Positions 6,521-13,307 of a stretch of DNA of 14,862 bases are shown in pieces. The first letter of the stretch is position 1. Every line of letters begins with the position of its first letter. Origin of the DNA: Ruminococcaceae bacterium UBA1236 (GTDB taxonomy: Bacteria > Bacillota > Clostridia > Oscillospirales > Acutalibacteraceae); contig DBWO01000054.1 in the NCBI GenBank assembly GCA_002309055.1, positions 19,804-34,665 on the forward strand, in the 5' to 3' direction. The translations under genes and the position numbers were made by a program. The notes beneath the pieces are model-generated. The model was given only the letters and a program-made list of their open reading frames with translations. It did not search any database and was not told the DNA's origin.

Positions 6521-7966
6521 TTATTTTGAGGAATATGCCACCGTGAAGCATTGCGAGCGGATGCCGTAATTGAGCACCTTGGAGCGGAATGTGTTGCCGC
6601 TCATCTCGATGCCGCCGACCTTGATTTTAACAACGTAGCCTACGCTGTCGCTCATTGACTTGTCGTGTGAAACAATCTGAATCCACTTTGACGGGTCTTT
6701 GCCGAGCGTTACGGTCTTGCCTACGGACTTTGCGTATGCCTGGATAAGGTCATACATTTCTTTCGCGGTGTAGGTCTTTGTGCTTTTCTTAACCTCTTCG
6801 GGGCTTGAAACGCCGCCCTTGAGATAATCGGGCGAAGTACCGCCCCATGCCGATGAGTAGGACGCTGTCTTGCCCGCGGCGTTTGCGAAATAATAGGTCT
6901 CGGCAGTCTTATAGTCACCGGAATTTTTATCTTTATATTCAAGATAACGCGCCTGAGGCTTGTCTGTCGCCTTGCTCATGCTGCATACCGCCCATACCGC
7001 CTTTTCAACTCTTGTGCCGCTGTATGCGAAGTTAGAGCTGTATGCTTGACCGCTTTCATAGCCGTAAAGCTTGGCGTAGGTGTAGCATGCGACCGCCTGT
7101 GCCTTGAGCGCTTCCATGGGTACGTCGTCGTCGTTACCGATTTCTTTCATGACAGTCTTGCAGAGGAATTCAACAAGTGGTATTTCAGTGCCGTTCTTCT
7201 TGACCTGGGCGGGTGTTTTGAAATCTACCCTCATTTCTGTGCCGGGGTAGTAAGCCGAGAGAATTTCGTTGTATGTCTTGCCGTTCTTTGCCATGACGAT
7301 AGCGCCATCCTGGCTCATGCCAACACCGTGGCCCCATCCGTAAACCTTGAAGGTGAATGAGCCCTTGATGTCGGCGGGATCAATCGGAGTTTCGGGGGTT
7401 GTGGGTGTTGAAGGCTTATTGTCACCATAAGGATTCTTGACATAATCAAGCGGGTTTACTCTCTCGCTGTTTTTCCAGACTTCAAAGTGCAGGTGGGCTC
7501 CGGAGGCGTTGCCCGTTTTGCCTATATAACCGATTGTCTGGCCCTTTTTGACTGTATCGTTTGCGGCAACGGTTATGCTTTTTGCGTGAGTGTAGAATGT
7601 TGAAATCCCGCCGCTGTGCTCTATGAGCACGCAGTTGCCGTAACCGAGGTTGTCGTTTCCGTCGTTAAGCGCAAGGGTAACCTTGCCGTCCTGAGCGGCC
7701 ACAAAGGCCTCGCCCTCGGAGTTGCCGCTTTTAAGCACAATGTCTATGCCGCCGTGATAAGTGCCGTCATCATAATTCGGATAACCTGCCGAGATGTAGC
7801 TCTCTTTATTGACCGGCCAGCACATGGATGTGCTTGTATCGGGGTTGTCGGGAGTGACGGGATTAACCGGGTTAACCGGATTCAGACCGCCGCCACCGAT
7901 GAATGATGTTATCAGCTGAAGAAACATCATAAGGAATGACATAAGCATGGAAATAATACCTGACAT
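6521..7966 (-). CDS. Membrane-anchored M23 peptidase fused to a permuted SpoIID/LytB domain
   Basis: This 481-residue cell-wall hydrolase acts outside the membrane. Residues 1-23 are hydrophobic (SMLMSFLMMFLQLITSFI) with no basic residues before them, so it may be an anchor rather than a classical signal peptide. A Gly-rich and NPV-repeat linker follows (24-45). Residues about 49-178 are an M23/LytM endopeptidase domain with HGGID (H71, D75), H127 and HLH (H158, H160), all metal and catalytic positions present. A Pro/Thr linker (184-197) leads to SpoIID-type sequence, the lytic transglycosylase fold of sporulation SpoIID and LytB. Its motifs are out of the usual order: GHGVGMSQ (212-219) and the YYPGT block come first, and the E275 / PMEALKAQAVACYTYA block (283-298) comes after. 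Start at 7966 has AAGGAGG 7 nt upstream. It follows the YhhN gene by 39 nt with no terminator seen, so it is probably co-transcribed with murD. I saw no convincing terminator after it. Confidence 0.88.
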   Translation of the reverse strand: MSGIISMLMSFLMMFLQLITSFIGGGGLNPVNPVNPVTPDNPDTSTSMCWPVNKESYISAGYPNYDDGTYHGGIDIVLKSGNSEGEAFVAAQDGKVTLALNDGNDNLGYGNCVLIEHSGGISTFYTHAKSITVAANDTVKKGQTIGYIGKTGNASGAHLHFEVWKNSERVNPLDYVKNPYGDNKPSTPTTPETPIDPADIKGSFTFKVYGWGHGVGMSQDGAIVMAKNGKTYNEILSAYYPGTEMRVDFKTPAQVKKNGTEIPLVEFLCKTVMKEIGNDDDVPMEALKAQAVACYTYAKLYGYESGQAYSSNFAYSGTRVEKAVWAVCSMSKATDKPQARYLEYKDKNSGDYKTAETYYFANAAGKTASYSSAWGGTSPDYLKGGVSSPEEVKKSTKTYTAKEMYDLIQAYAKSVGKTVTLGKDPSKWIQIVSHDKSMSDSVGYVVKIKVGGIEMSGNTFRSKVLNYGIRSQCFTVAYSSK

Positions 7967-8005
7967 TGGGAAACCTCCTTATTTCGTGTTATGCCGCAAA
8001 TTGTT

Positions 8006-8725
8006 TTATCTGCTCAGGAAACAGAGCGAGAGCGCTATTGCGTACTGAGCGAGATAATATGATGTGTGGTTTACAATTATATCGACGGGACGGTTTTTGC
8101 CGTCGCCGAAATAAGTGCCGTTGAGAATTAAATCCGAGAAGAGGAAAAGAATGCTCGCCACGAAGAAAATGTTAAGCGGTATGCTTTTAAGGCCGTGAAG
8201 AAGAGCGAATGAGCCCGAAAACGCCGAGATTGAAATAACAACGGGGCTGTAGGCCGCAACTATCGCCTTGAATTTACCGTACTTTACCTTCATAAGGTCT
8301 TCGGTAAAGAGCACCACCACGCAGAACGCCGCGGAAACGAGCACGGGCACTATGATATACATCGGGTGACCCTTGATGTAAAATCTCATGATAAGGCCTG
8401 CGTCGTAAACGAGATGGCCGAAAAGGAAAACCATGAAGCCCGCGTAGGTGTAGGGAATGCCGCTTTCGGGGTGCGTGAACTTAAGGTCGAGCCAGATGTC
8501 GCCCAGAAGCCCGAAAAGAAGGCCCAGAATAACAAAGGCGCAGTATCTCGCGTCGGCCTTGTCAAAGCCGTTTGCCGCGAGAGCGCACACCGCAACGCAC
8601 ATGAAGCCGAGCGAAGTGAATGACTTGAGCACGGTTGTCCAGGGGGTGCATCCTTTGATTCTGTAATACTGAAAAGCGATGAGCATAATCATTCCGAGGC
8701 CGGTGAAAATAACAGACAGCAACAT
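8006..8725 (-). CDS. YhhN-family membrane protein (lysoplasmalogenase-like)
   Basis: This 239-residue integral membrane protein has about eight hydrophobic helices. Its pattern matches the YhhN/TMEM86 family: a helix ending LLFGLLGDIWLD (about 86-101), then FMVFLFGHLVYDAGL, a late helix FFVASILFLFSDLIL, and a C-terminal YYLAQYAIALS helix. The conserved acidic residues in the GD, GH-Y-D and SDL contexts are the proposed catalytic positions. TMEM86 members hydrolyse the vinyl-ether bond of lysoplasmalogens, and plasmalogens occur in many anaerobic Clostridia, so that activity is plausible here but not shown. The start at 8725 has an AGAGG/GAGGAA box 5-7 nt upstream. It begins 26 nt after murD and probably shares its transcript. 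Confidence 0.82.
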   Translation of the reverse strand: MLLSVIFTGLGMIMLIAFQYYRIKGCTPWTTVLKSFTSLGFMCVAVCALAANGFDKADARYCAFVILGLLFGLLGDIWLDLKFTHPESGIPYTYAGFMVFLFGHLVYDAGLIMRFYIKGHPMYIIVPVLVSAAFCVVVLFTEDLMKVKYGKFKAIVAAYSPVVISISAFSGSFALLHGLKSIPLNIFFVASILFLFSDLILNGTYFGDGKNRPVDIIVNHTSYYLAQYAIALSLCFLSR

Positions 8726-8751
8726 AGTAATTCCTCTTTCCCGTTGGTTGT

Positions 8752-10098
8752 TTATTTCAATTCATTTACAAGCTTCTTGAAATGCTCTCCTCTTTCTTCG
8801 AAACAGCTGTACTGGTCAAATGAACTCGTGGTGGGTGAGAGAAGCACGGTGTCGCCCGGCACGGCAATCTTAACCGCCTCGTCAAGCGCCTGCTGCAGGT
8901 TTTCAACTATTATTCCGTCTTCGCCCGCAAGCTCCTTCACAAGCCGAGGCCCGCAAACGCCGTAGCCTATAACTTTTTTGACGGAGCCGAGATTCTTTCT
9001 GAGTTCATCCATCGGCAGACCTTTTTCAAAGCCGCCCACAAGCAGAATAACGCCCTTGTCAAAGGACCTTACCGCTATTATTGTAGCGTCCGTGTTTGTG
9101 CCTTTGGAGTCGTTGTAGTATTTAACGCCTCTGAGCTCGCGCACAAACTCTATTCTGTGCTCAACGCCCTTGAATTCCGATACCGCGCTCACAATGTCTT
9201 CGTTAGAAACACCGAGGGCTTTTGCGGCGGAGACGGCGATGATGATATTCTGAAGGTTGTGTTTGCCCACTATTCTGACGGCGTCGAGCGGAAGCACTTT
9301 TACGCCCTCAATGCACATAAAGCCGTCTTTTATGTAACTGTCCGTATCCTGCCTGTCAAGCGAAAAGGCATTGATTCTGCAATTGACGGGATACTTCGCA
9401 GTGTATTCCGCAAGCACCGGGTCATCGGAATTGAGGATGAAAACGTCATCATCCGCCATATTTCTGTAAACCTCGGTCTTGGATTTGTAATAGTTGTCAA
9501 GCCCGCCCATAAAGTCAACATGGTCGGGGGTGAGGTTGATTATCGTTGCGACCTCCGGCCTGAATTTATCAATGTTAACAAGCTGGAAGTTTGAGATTTC
9601 GAGCGCTATATAATGGCCGCCCTCATCTATAAGCCCGTTTTCGAGCACGGTCTCGCAAAGGGGCACGCCTATGTTTCCGCAAAGGTGCGCTTTGCCGGGG
9701 AAGGCCTTGTTGAGAATCTCATAAACGAGAGTGGTGGTTGTCGTTTTGCCGTTTGTGCCGGTAATCGCAACATAGTGCTGCGGCTTCGCCACCCGGTAGG
9801 CGAGCTCAATTTCGGTTATTACGGGCACGCCGTTTGCCGCCAGAGCGTCCATCTCGGGGCTTCTGTAAGGCACGCCGGGGTTTTTGACACACAGGTCATA
9901 TTTCTCTTTGAAAACTTCGATATCCTGGCCGGTGATGGTTACTCCCATCTTTTCGAGTTCATCGGCCTGATTGATTTTGTCTCTGCTTTTGCTCTCCGAA
10001 AGGGTGATTTCCGCGCCCAGGAGTTTAAGCACTTTGATTGCGGCCATGCCGCTGCGGGCAAGCCCCACAACGAGCACTTTTTTGCCATTAAGGTCCAT
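8752..10098 (-). CDS. murD: UDP-N-acetylmuramoylalanine--D-glutamate ligase MurD
   Basis: MurD is the cytoplasmic ATP-dependent ligase that adds D-glutamate to UDP-MurNAc-L-Ala in peptidoglycan precursor synthesis. The 448-residue protein has the three Mur-ligase domains. The N-terminal UDP-binding Rossmann-like domain starts LNGKKVLVVGLARSGMA. The central ATPase has the P-loop GTNGKTT (114-120), HLCGNIG (138-144), EISNFQL (167-173) and NLTPDHVDF (188-196), with a probable carbamylated lysine at K207. The C-terminal domain has YNDSKGTNTDA and the closing LLSPTTSSFDQYSCFEERGEHFKKLV block diagnostic of MurD. The start at 10098 has GGAGG 10 nt upstream. It stands apart from the usual dcw cluster: neighbours are a YhhN protein and a cell-wall hydrolase. 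It has its own consensus promoter just upstream. Confidence 0.98.
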   Translation of the reverse strand: MDLNGKKVLVVGLARSGMAAIKVLKLLGAEITLSESKSRDKINQADELEKMGVTITGQDIEVFKEKYDLCVKNPGVPYRSPEMDALAANGVPVITEIELAYRVAKPQHYVAITGTNGKTTTTTLVYEILNKAFPGKAHLCGNIGVPLCETVLENGLIDEGGHYIALEISNFQLVNIDKFRPEVATIINLTPDHVDFMGGLDNYYKSKTEVYRNMADDDVFILNSDDPVLAEYTAKYPVNCRINAFSLDRQDTDSYIKDGFMCIEGVKVLPLDAVRIVGKHNLQNIIIAVSAAKALGVSNEDIVSAVSEFKGVEHRIEFVRELRGVKYYNDSKGTNTDATIIAVRSFDKGVILLVGGFEKGLPMDELRKNLGSVKKVIGYGVCGPRLVKELAGEDGIIVENLQQALDEAVKIAVPGDTVLLSPTTSSFDQYSCFEERGEHFKKLVNELK

Positions 10099-10133
10099 TT
10101 GCGTTTTGCCTCCGGATTTTTTTCTGTCCTTTT

Positions 10134-10162
10134 ATTATAATACTTTAATACTATTTTGTCAA
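10134..10162 (-). promoter_or_regulatory. Perfect-consensus sigma-A promoter of murD
   Basis: The minus strand reads TTGACA (10162-10157), exactly 17 nt, then TATAAT (10139-10134): all twelve core positions match. The expected start is A/G at about 10128-10127, giving a leader of about 30 nt. The -35 hexamer encodes the Leu-Thr near the C terminus of the upstream phosphodiesterase gene (stop at 10151), so promoter and gene overlap. Confidence 0.88.
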
Positions 10163-10831
10163 ATTAACAGTCTGCGATTCGCTTTTGATAACATCCAGCA
10201 GCATGAGCGGCTTTCTCGTTGTGATATTATCGGGTCGCGCGGCAAGAACTTTTTTCATGGCGCCTTTTTTGTTTACGGTCCACACCGAAACGAGCAGGCC
10301 TTCATCGTGAAACGCCTTTGACAGCCGCTTTCCGAGGCCCGGATAGTGCATATTGATGCCTATCGCGCCGGCGTTTTTTACCTTTTCAATCAGCGAGTTT
10401 ATATAATTCCTGCAGTGAGTGCGCGGAGCGAAAACATCCGTGTTGAGATAATAGGGAATGCCGAGGTCTCTTACGTCGGGCACAAAGCTCTCAACCACAC
10501 CGGTGAAAAAGATTTTTTCCGTAACTCCGTGCTCACCGGCAAGCCTGATGACCTCGCCCATATTTGCCGTGTTTTTTACGTCGATATTCATTTTCATTTC
10601 TCCGCATTTCGCGAGCAGGGCAAACGCCTCGTCAAGCGTTACCTCGCCGCCCGCGGGAGCGTTGTGAGAGAGCACGGGTGTGCCGCCGTCAAAGTTGAGG
10701 TCAATTTCCGATATATCCGCGCCCGACTCAAACGCCTTTTTAATGCATTCGAGCGAATTTTCCTTTGTGCCCTCGCATCCGCTGTGACCCGTTACCGTAA
10801 ATCCGGAGGGTAGAACGGCCGTATCTTTCAT
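10151..10831 (-). CDS. Glycerophosphodiester phosphodiesterase-like protein (divergent active site)
   Basis: This 226-residue protein shows the GDPD TIM-barrel pattern: GHSGCEGTKENSLECIKKAF (15-34), GADISEIDLNF with E42 and D44, PVLSHN with H56, and the late VWTVNKKGAMKKVLAARPDNITTRKP block. GDPDs hydrolyse glycerophosphodiesters to glycerol-3-phosphate and an alcohol using two histidines and a metal held by acidic residues. H16, E24, E42, D44 and H56 are present. The usual HR pair is HS (Ser17), the usual HD near H56 is HN, and the final motif has N-I-T-T-R instead of D-x-I-x-T-D. Catalysis is possible but the phosphate contact is altered. There is no signal peptide, so it is cytoplasmic. 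Its AAGGAG box overlaps the stop of the upstream esterase-like gene, which indicates an operon with translational coupling. Confidence 0.82.
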   Translation of the reverse strand: MKDTAVLPSGFTVTGHSGCEGTKENSLECIKKAFESGADISEIDLNFDGGTPVLSHNAPAGGEVTLDEAFALLAKCGEMKMNIDVKNTANMGEVIRLAGEHGVTEKIFFTGVVESFVPDVRDLGIPYYLNTDVFAPRTHCRNYINSLIEKVKNAGAIGINMHYPGLGKRLSKAFHDEGLLVSVWTVNKKGAMKKVLAARPDNITTRKPLMLLDVIKSESQTVNLTK

Positions 10832-10842
10832 TTCTCTTCTCC

Positions 10843-11901
10843 TTATGTGTTATGTTTGATTACAAACATCAGATTCTGCCAGTCCTGTCTGCCGAGGAAA
10901 TGAACGCCGTATCTCTTGAAATACGCAACCTCGCCGTAAAGCGAGCCCTCATCGGCGCCGTACTCTGATTCGCCGCCCTTGTAGCCGTCTTTGCCGTATG
11001 CATGCCAGGCGGGGGAGGCGCCGAGGCAGGTGAGCTGCTCGGAGTACGGGTCCGCCCAGTCATTGAGACTTGCGCTGTTTATAAGCACATAGCGCGGGGC
11101 AATGCAGGCAAGCAGAAAATGCTGGTCAAAGGGCAGGGCCGATGTGTCATCCCTGTATTTCTGAAGGTTGCCGCAGAACCAGAAGGGGAATACCTGCGTG
11201 ATTGATGAGAGAGGCTCGCCTCCTTCGTGAAGAGTGCGGTGATAGGCGGCGCCCATACAGCCGGAATCGTTTGAGCAGGCAAATTTTACTCTTTCGTCAT
11301 TAGCGGCGCACCACAGCGCTGTTTTGCCCAGGCGCGAGTGACCCATAACCGCGAGATTGTCCGCATCCACATCATCTCTCGTTGTAAGGTAATCGAGCGC
11401 TCTGCTGACACTCCACGCCCACATGCTTATTTTCGCGGGCTCTCTGCCGCTGCCTGTGCGCGGATAGAAAGCGGCGAGTTTATCGCCGAAATCGCCGTTG
11501 TCGGCGGTAATATCCTCATAATATATGTAGGCCAGAGCAAAGCCGTTATCTATGATTTCTTCGCTCGGGATATATTTGTCATAAGGGTTTGCAGTGAAGT
11601 TGATAACCGTTATCAGCTTCCTTTTTCCCTCTCCGTGCGGCATAAACAGTTTAAGAGGAAACGTGAATGATTTATCGCCGAAATCACAGGCGATTTCAAT
11701 GTTATACAGCATTGCTTTGCCCGCGGCGCATTTCGGGATTTCCTCCAGGACCGTACCTTTTACGGGCACAGGTGCAGGCATATCGCCGTAAGCGTTTTCC
11801 TTGAGGATTTCAAGCATTTCCTCACGCCTTTCGCGCATATCCTGCGCAGTGACTGCATCTCTGCCGTCGTTCATTTTCATAAGTGCGGGAAAGAAGTTCA
11901 T
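10843..11901 (-). CDS. CE15-like alpha/beta-hydrolase (glucuronoyl esterase-related)
   Basis: This 352-residue alpha/beta-hydrolase has the nucleophile elbow GHSRLGKTALW (S189 at the centre), followed by the SNDSGCMGAAYHR block. Both resemble the carbohydrate esterase family 15 / acetyl-xylan-esterase-like group, where GxSRxGK and a nearby SGxGGAA segment are typical. A probable catalytic His is H334 in GVHFLGRQDWQNLMF, and PRYVLINSASLNDWADP (269-285) would supply the acidic-residue region. CE15 enzymes cleave glucuronoyl esters linking xylan to lignin, but this one lacks a signal peptide, so its substrate is probably an imported oligosaccharide or other small ester. A modest AAGGG box lies 8 nt before the ATG. 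It is first in a two-gene unit with the GDPD-like gene and is transcribed away from the glycoside hydrolase. CE15-like membership is likely; substrate unknown. Confidence 0.8.
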   Translation of the reverse strand: MNFFPALMKMNDGRDAVTAQDMRERREEMLEILKENAYGDMPAPVPVKGTVLEEIPKCAAGKAMLYNIEIACDFGDKSFTFPLKLFMPHGEGKRKLITVINFTANPYDKYIPSEEIIDNGFALAYIYYEDITADNGDFGDKLAAFYPRTGSGREPAKISMWAWSVSRALDYLTTRDDVDADNLAVMGHSRLGKTALWCAANDERVKFACSNDSGCMGAAYHRTLHEGGEPLSSITQVFPFWFCGNLQKYRDDTSALPFDQHFLLACIAPRYVLINSASLNDWADPYSEQLTCLGASPAWHAYGKDGYKGGESEYGADEGSLYGEVAYFKRYGVHFLGRQDWQNLMFVIKHNT

Positions 11902-11935
11902 ACCATCAGCCCTTTCGCATTTTTATTACGCAGAT

Positions 11936-11964
11936 ATTTTATCATTTTTGCCGTTAAAAATCAA
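11936..11964 (-). promoter_or_regulatory. Probable promoter of the esterase-GDPD unit
   Basis: The minus strand reads TTGATT (11964-11959), 17 nt, TAAAAT (11941-11936). Transcription would begin near 11930, about 28 nt before the ATG at 11901. A TATAAT at 11981-11976 on the same strand has no matching -35 box and was not chosen. The match is good but unproven in this A/T-rich gap. Confidence 0.6.
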
Positions 11965-11981
11965 TAATCTTTATCATTATA

Positions 11982-12010
11982 TTGACATTGCTTATTTACT
12001 GTGTTTTAAT
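11982..12010 (+). promoter_or_regulatory. Extended -10 promoter of the glycoside hydrolase unit
   Basis: The plus strand has a perfect TTGACA (11982-11987), 17 nt, then TTTAAT (12005-12010, five of six), preceded by TG one base upstream (12002-12003), an extended -10. The start would be near 12017-12018, leaving a leader of only about 16 nt that consists mostly of the ribosome binding site AGGGGGAGGG (12018-12027). This leaves little room for leader-based regulation, so any control would act at the promoter. Confidence 0.75.
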
Positions 12011-12033
12011 CTGTTTCAGGGGGAGGGACTGAT

Positions 12034-13284
12034 ATGAAAAACACGGCCGTATCGGCTTTTTTTACAAGGATTCTTGCCGCTCTTATCGCGGCGCTTGTTC
12101 CCGTCATAACTTTGTTCAGCTTTCCTTTCACCGGGTTTACGGACAGTGAGCCGGCGAAAGTCCGCGAACAGGCGGGCGGATTCATAAAAGGCATATGCCA
12201 CACAGACGAAGAATACGACATGATCGCGGGCGCTAATATCGAATGGATCCGCGAGGATATTCCCGTCCCTTATGACCGGAACGGCGAGCCGAGCATCTTC
12301 TATAATTGGTGGAAGCAGGAGGCAGCGAAGTATGTTGAAAACGACTTCAAAATCTTTGCCGTAACTCCCAATCCCAAAGATTTCCTCGAGGTCGGAATTG
12401 ACCCGCGCGGGGAGGAAGGCGCCGAAATAATAAAGGAAATCGCGGAGTTTTACGTTAACGACCTGCGCGGAATCGTTTCGGCATATCAGGTTGCCAATGA
12501 AATGGGCGTTGACCGTTTCACCGCGCCTCTGACTATGGAGGAAGCAGCCCGCTTTATCGGCATGCAGCTTGAGGTGATGGCGCCCCTCACAAAGGGCAGG
12601 GAGCTTCTCGGCTACAACCTCGGCGGTCTCGGTTTCGTTCAGCTCATTTTCAAAATGACCGGATATAACAAACTCTGTGATTATGTCGGGTGCGACCTCT
12701 ATGTGGGCTCGTTTGAGAATCTCGCGAAGAATATCGACACATATTTTGCCGCCGTAAATCTTGTGCGCGCTGTCACACAAAGGCCGATTATTATGACGGA
12801 ATTCGGCTATATCGGTTACGGCGAGCCGAAAACCCGTGAAGAAAAAAACGAGATTCTGCGCTCCTACGGCTTTGAGTCCGAGGAGGATGTCGCGAAGGAT
12901 ATTGATACATTCATCTCGCGCCTTCCGGAATCCATAAAAGAAGAGTTTGACCGTATGTATACCGGCAAAACGGATGAGGAAAAGCTCAAGCTTTTGTTTG
13001 ACGGCGAATATACAAACCATATATACAAGTCGCTTAAGGACGGCACCGGGCTTTACGGCTATGAGCACACGCCCGAGGGTCAGGCGAAGTTTTACAGCTA
13101 TCTCATCCCGAGGCTGCGCAAACTGCCCTGGTGCATAGGTGCCATCATCTATATGTGGGATGACAGCGACAGCTGTTATGTCTGCGGTCAGGAGGACTGC
13201 CCCGTTGAAACCGGATGGGGCATAGTTGACGGAAACGGCGAGCCCAAGCCGGCATATTACGCGGTGAAAAAAGCGTTTGAATAA
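12034..13284 (+). CDS. Clan GH-A-type glycoside hydrolase-like protein, exported or anchored
   Basis: Residues about 9-34 are a hydrophobic segment after a short basic start (MKNTAVSAFFTRILAAL...), so the protein is exported or membrane-anchored; no clear cleavage site is visible. The rest reads as a TIM-barrel glycosidase. YQVANEMG places the general acid/base at E156 after the typical Asn155, and PIIMTEFGYIGYG places the nucleophile at E256, the spacing and contexts of clan GH-A. Between the nucleophile strand and the last barrel strands (about 262-345) is a charged, mostly helical insertion. The C-terminal part has WDDSDSCYVCGQEDC (three cysteines) and the common GWGIVDGNGEPKPAYYAVKKAF ending. 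The exact GH family is not clear to me. The start has GGGAGG 7 nt upstream. It is divergent from the esterase-GDPD unit and 23 nt before a DUF4186 gene. Confidence 0.8.
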   Translation: MKNTAVSAFFTRILAALIAALVPVITLFSFPFTGFTDSEPAKVREQAGGFIKGICHTDEEYDMIAGANIEWIREDIPVPYDRNGEPSIFYNWWKQEAAKYVENDFKIFAVTPNPKDFLEVGIDPRGEEGAEIIKEIAEFYVNDLRGIVSAYQVANEMGVDRFTAPLTMEEAARFIGMQLEVMAPLTKGRELLGYNLGGLGFVQLIFKMTGYNKLCDYVGCDLYVGSFENLAKNIDTYFAAVNLVRAVTQRPIIMTEFGYIGYGEPKTREEKNEILRSYGFESEEDVAKDIDTFISRLPESIKEEFDRMYTGKTDEEKLKLLFDGEYTNHIYKSLKDGTGLYGYEHTPEGQAKFYSYLIPRLRKLPWCIGAIIYMWDDSDSCYVCGQEDCPVETGWGIVDGNGEPKPAYYAVKKAFE

Positions 13285-13307
13285 TAATTACTTTTCGGGA
13301 TATAACT

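Noticed and set aside
11976..11981. TATAAT on the minus strand as the -10 of the esterase gene
   Set aside because: No -35-like hexamer is found at 16-18 nt upstream; the pair at 11936-11964 fits better.
12016..13068. A 350-codon open frame on the minus strand opposite the glycoside hydrolase
   Set aside because: The plus-strand protein has a strong promoter, a strong ribosome binding site and catalytic motifs. The antisense frame has no recognisable motif and arises from codon bias.
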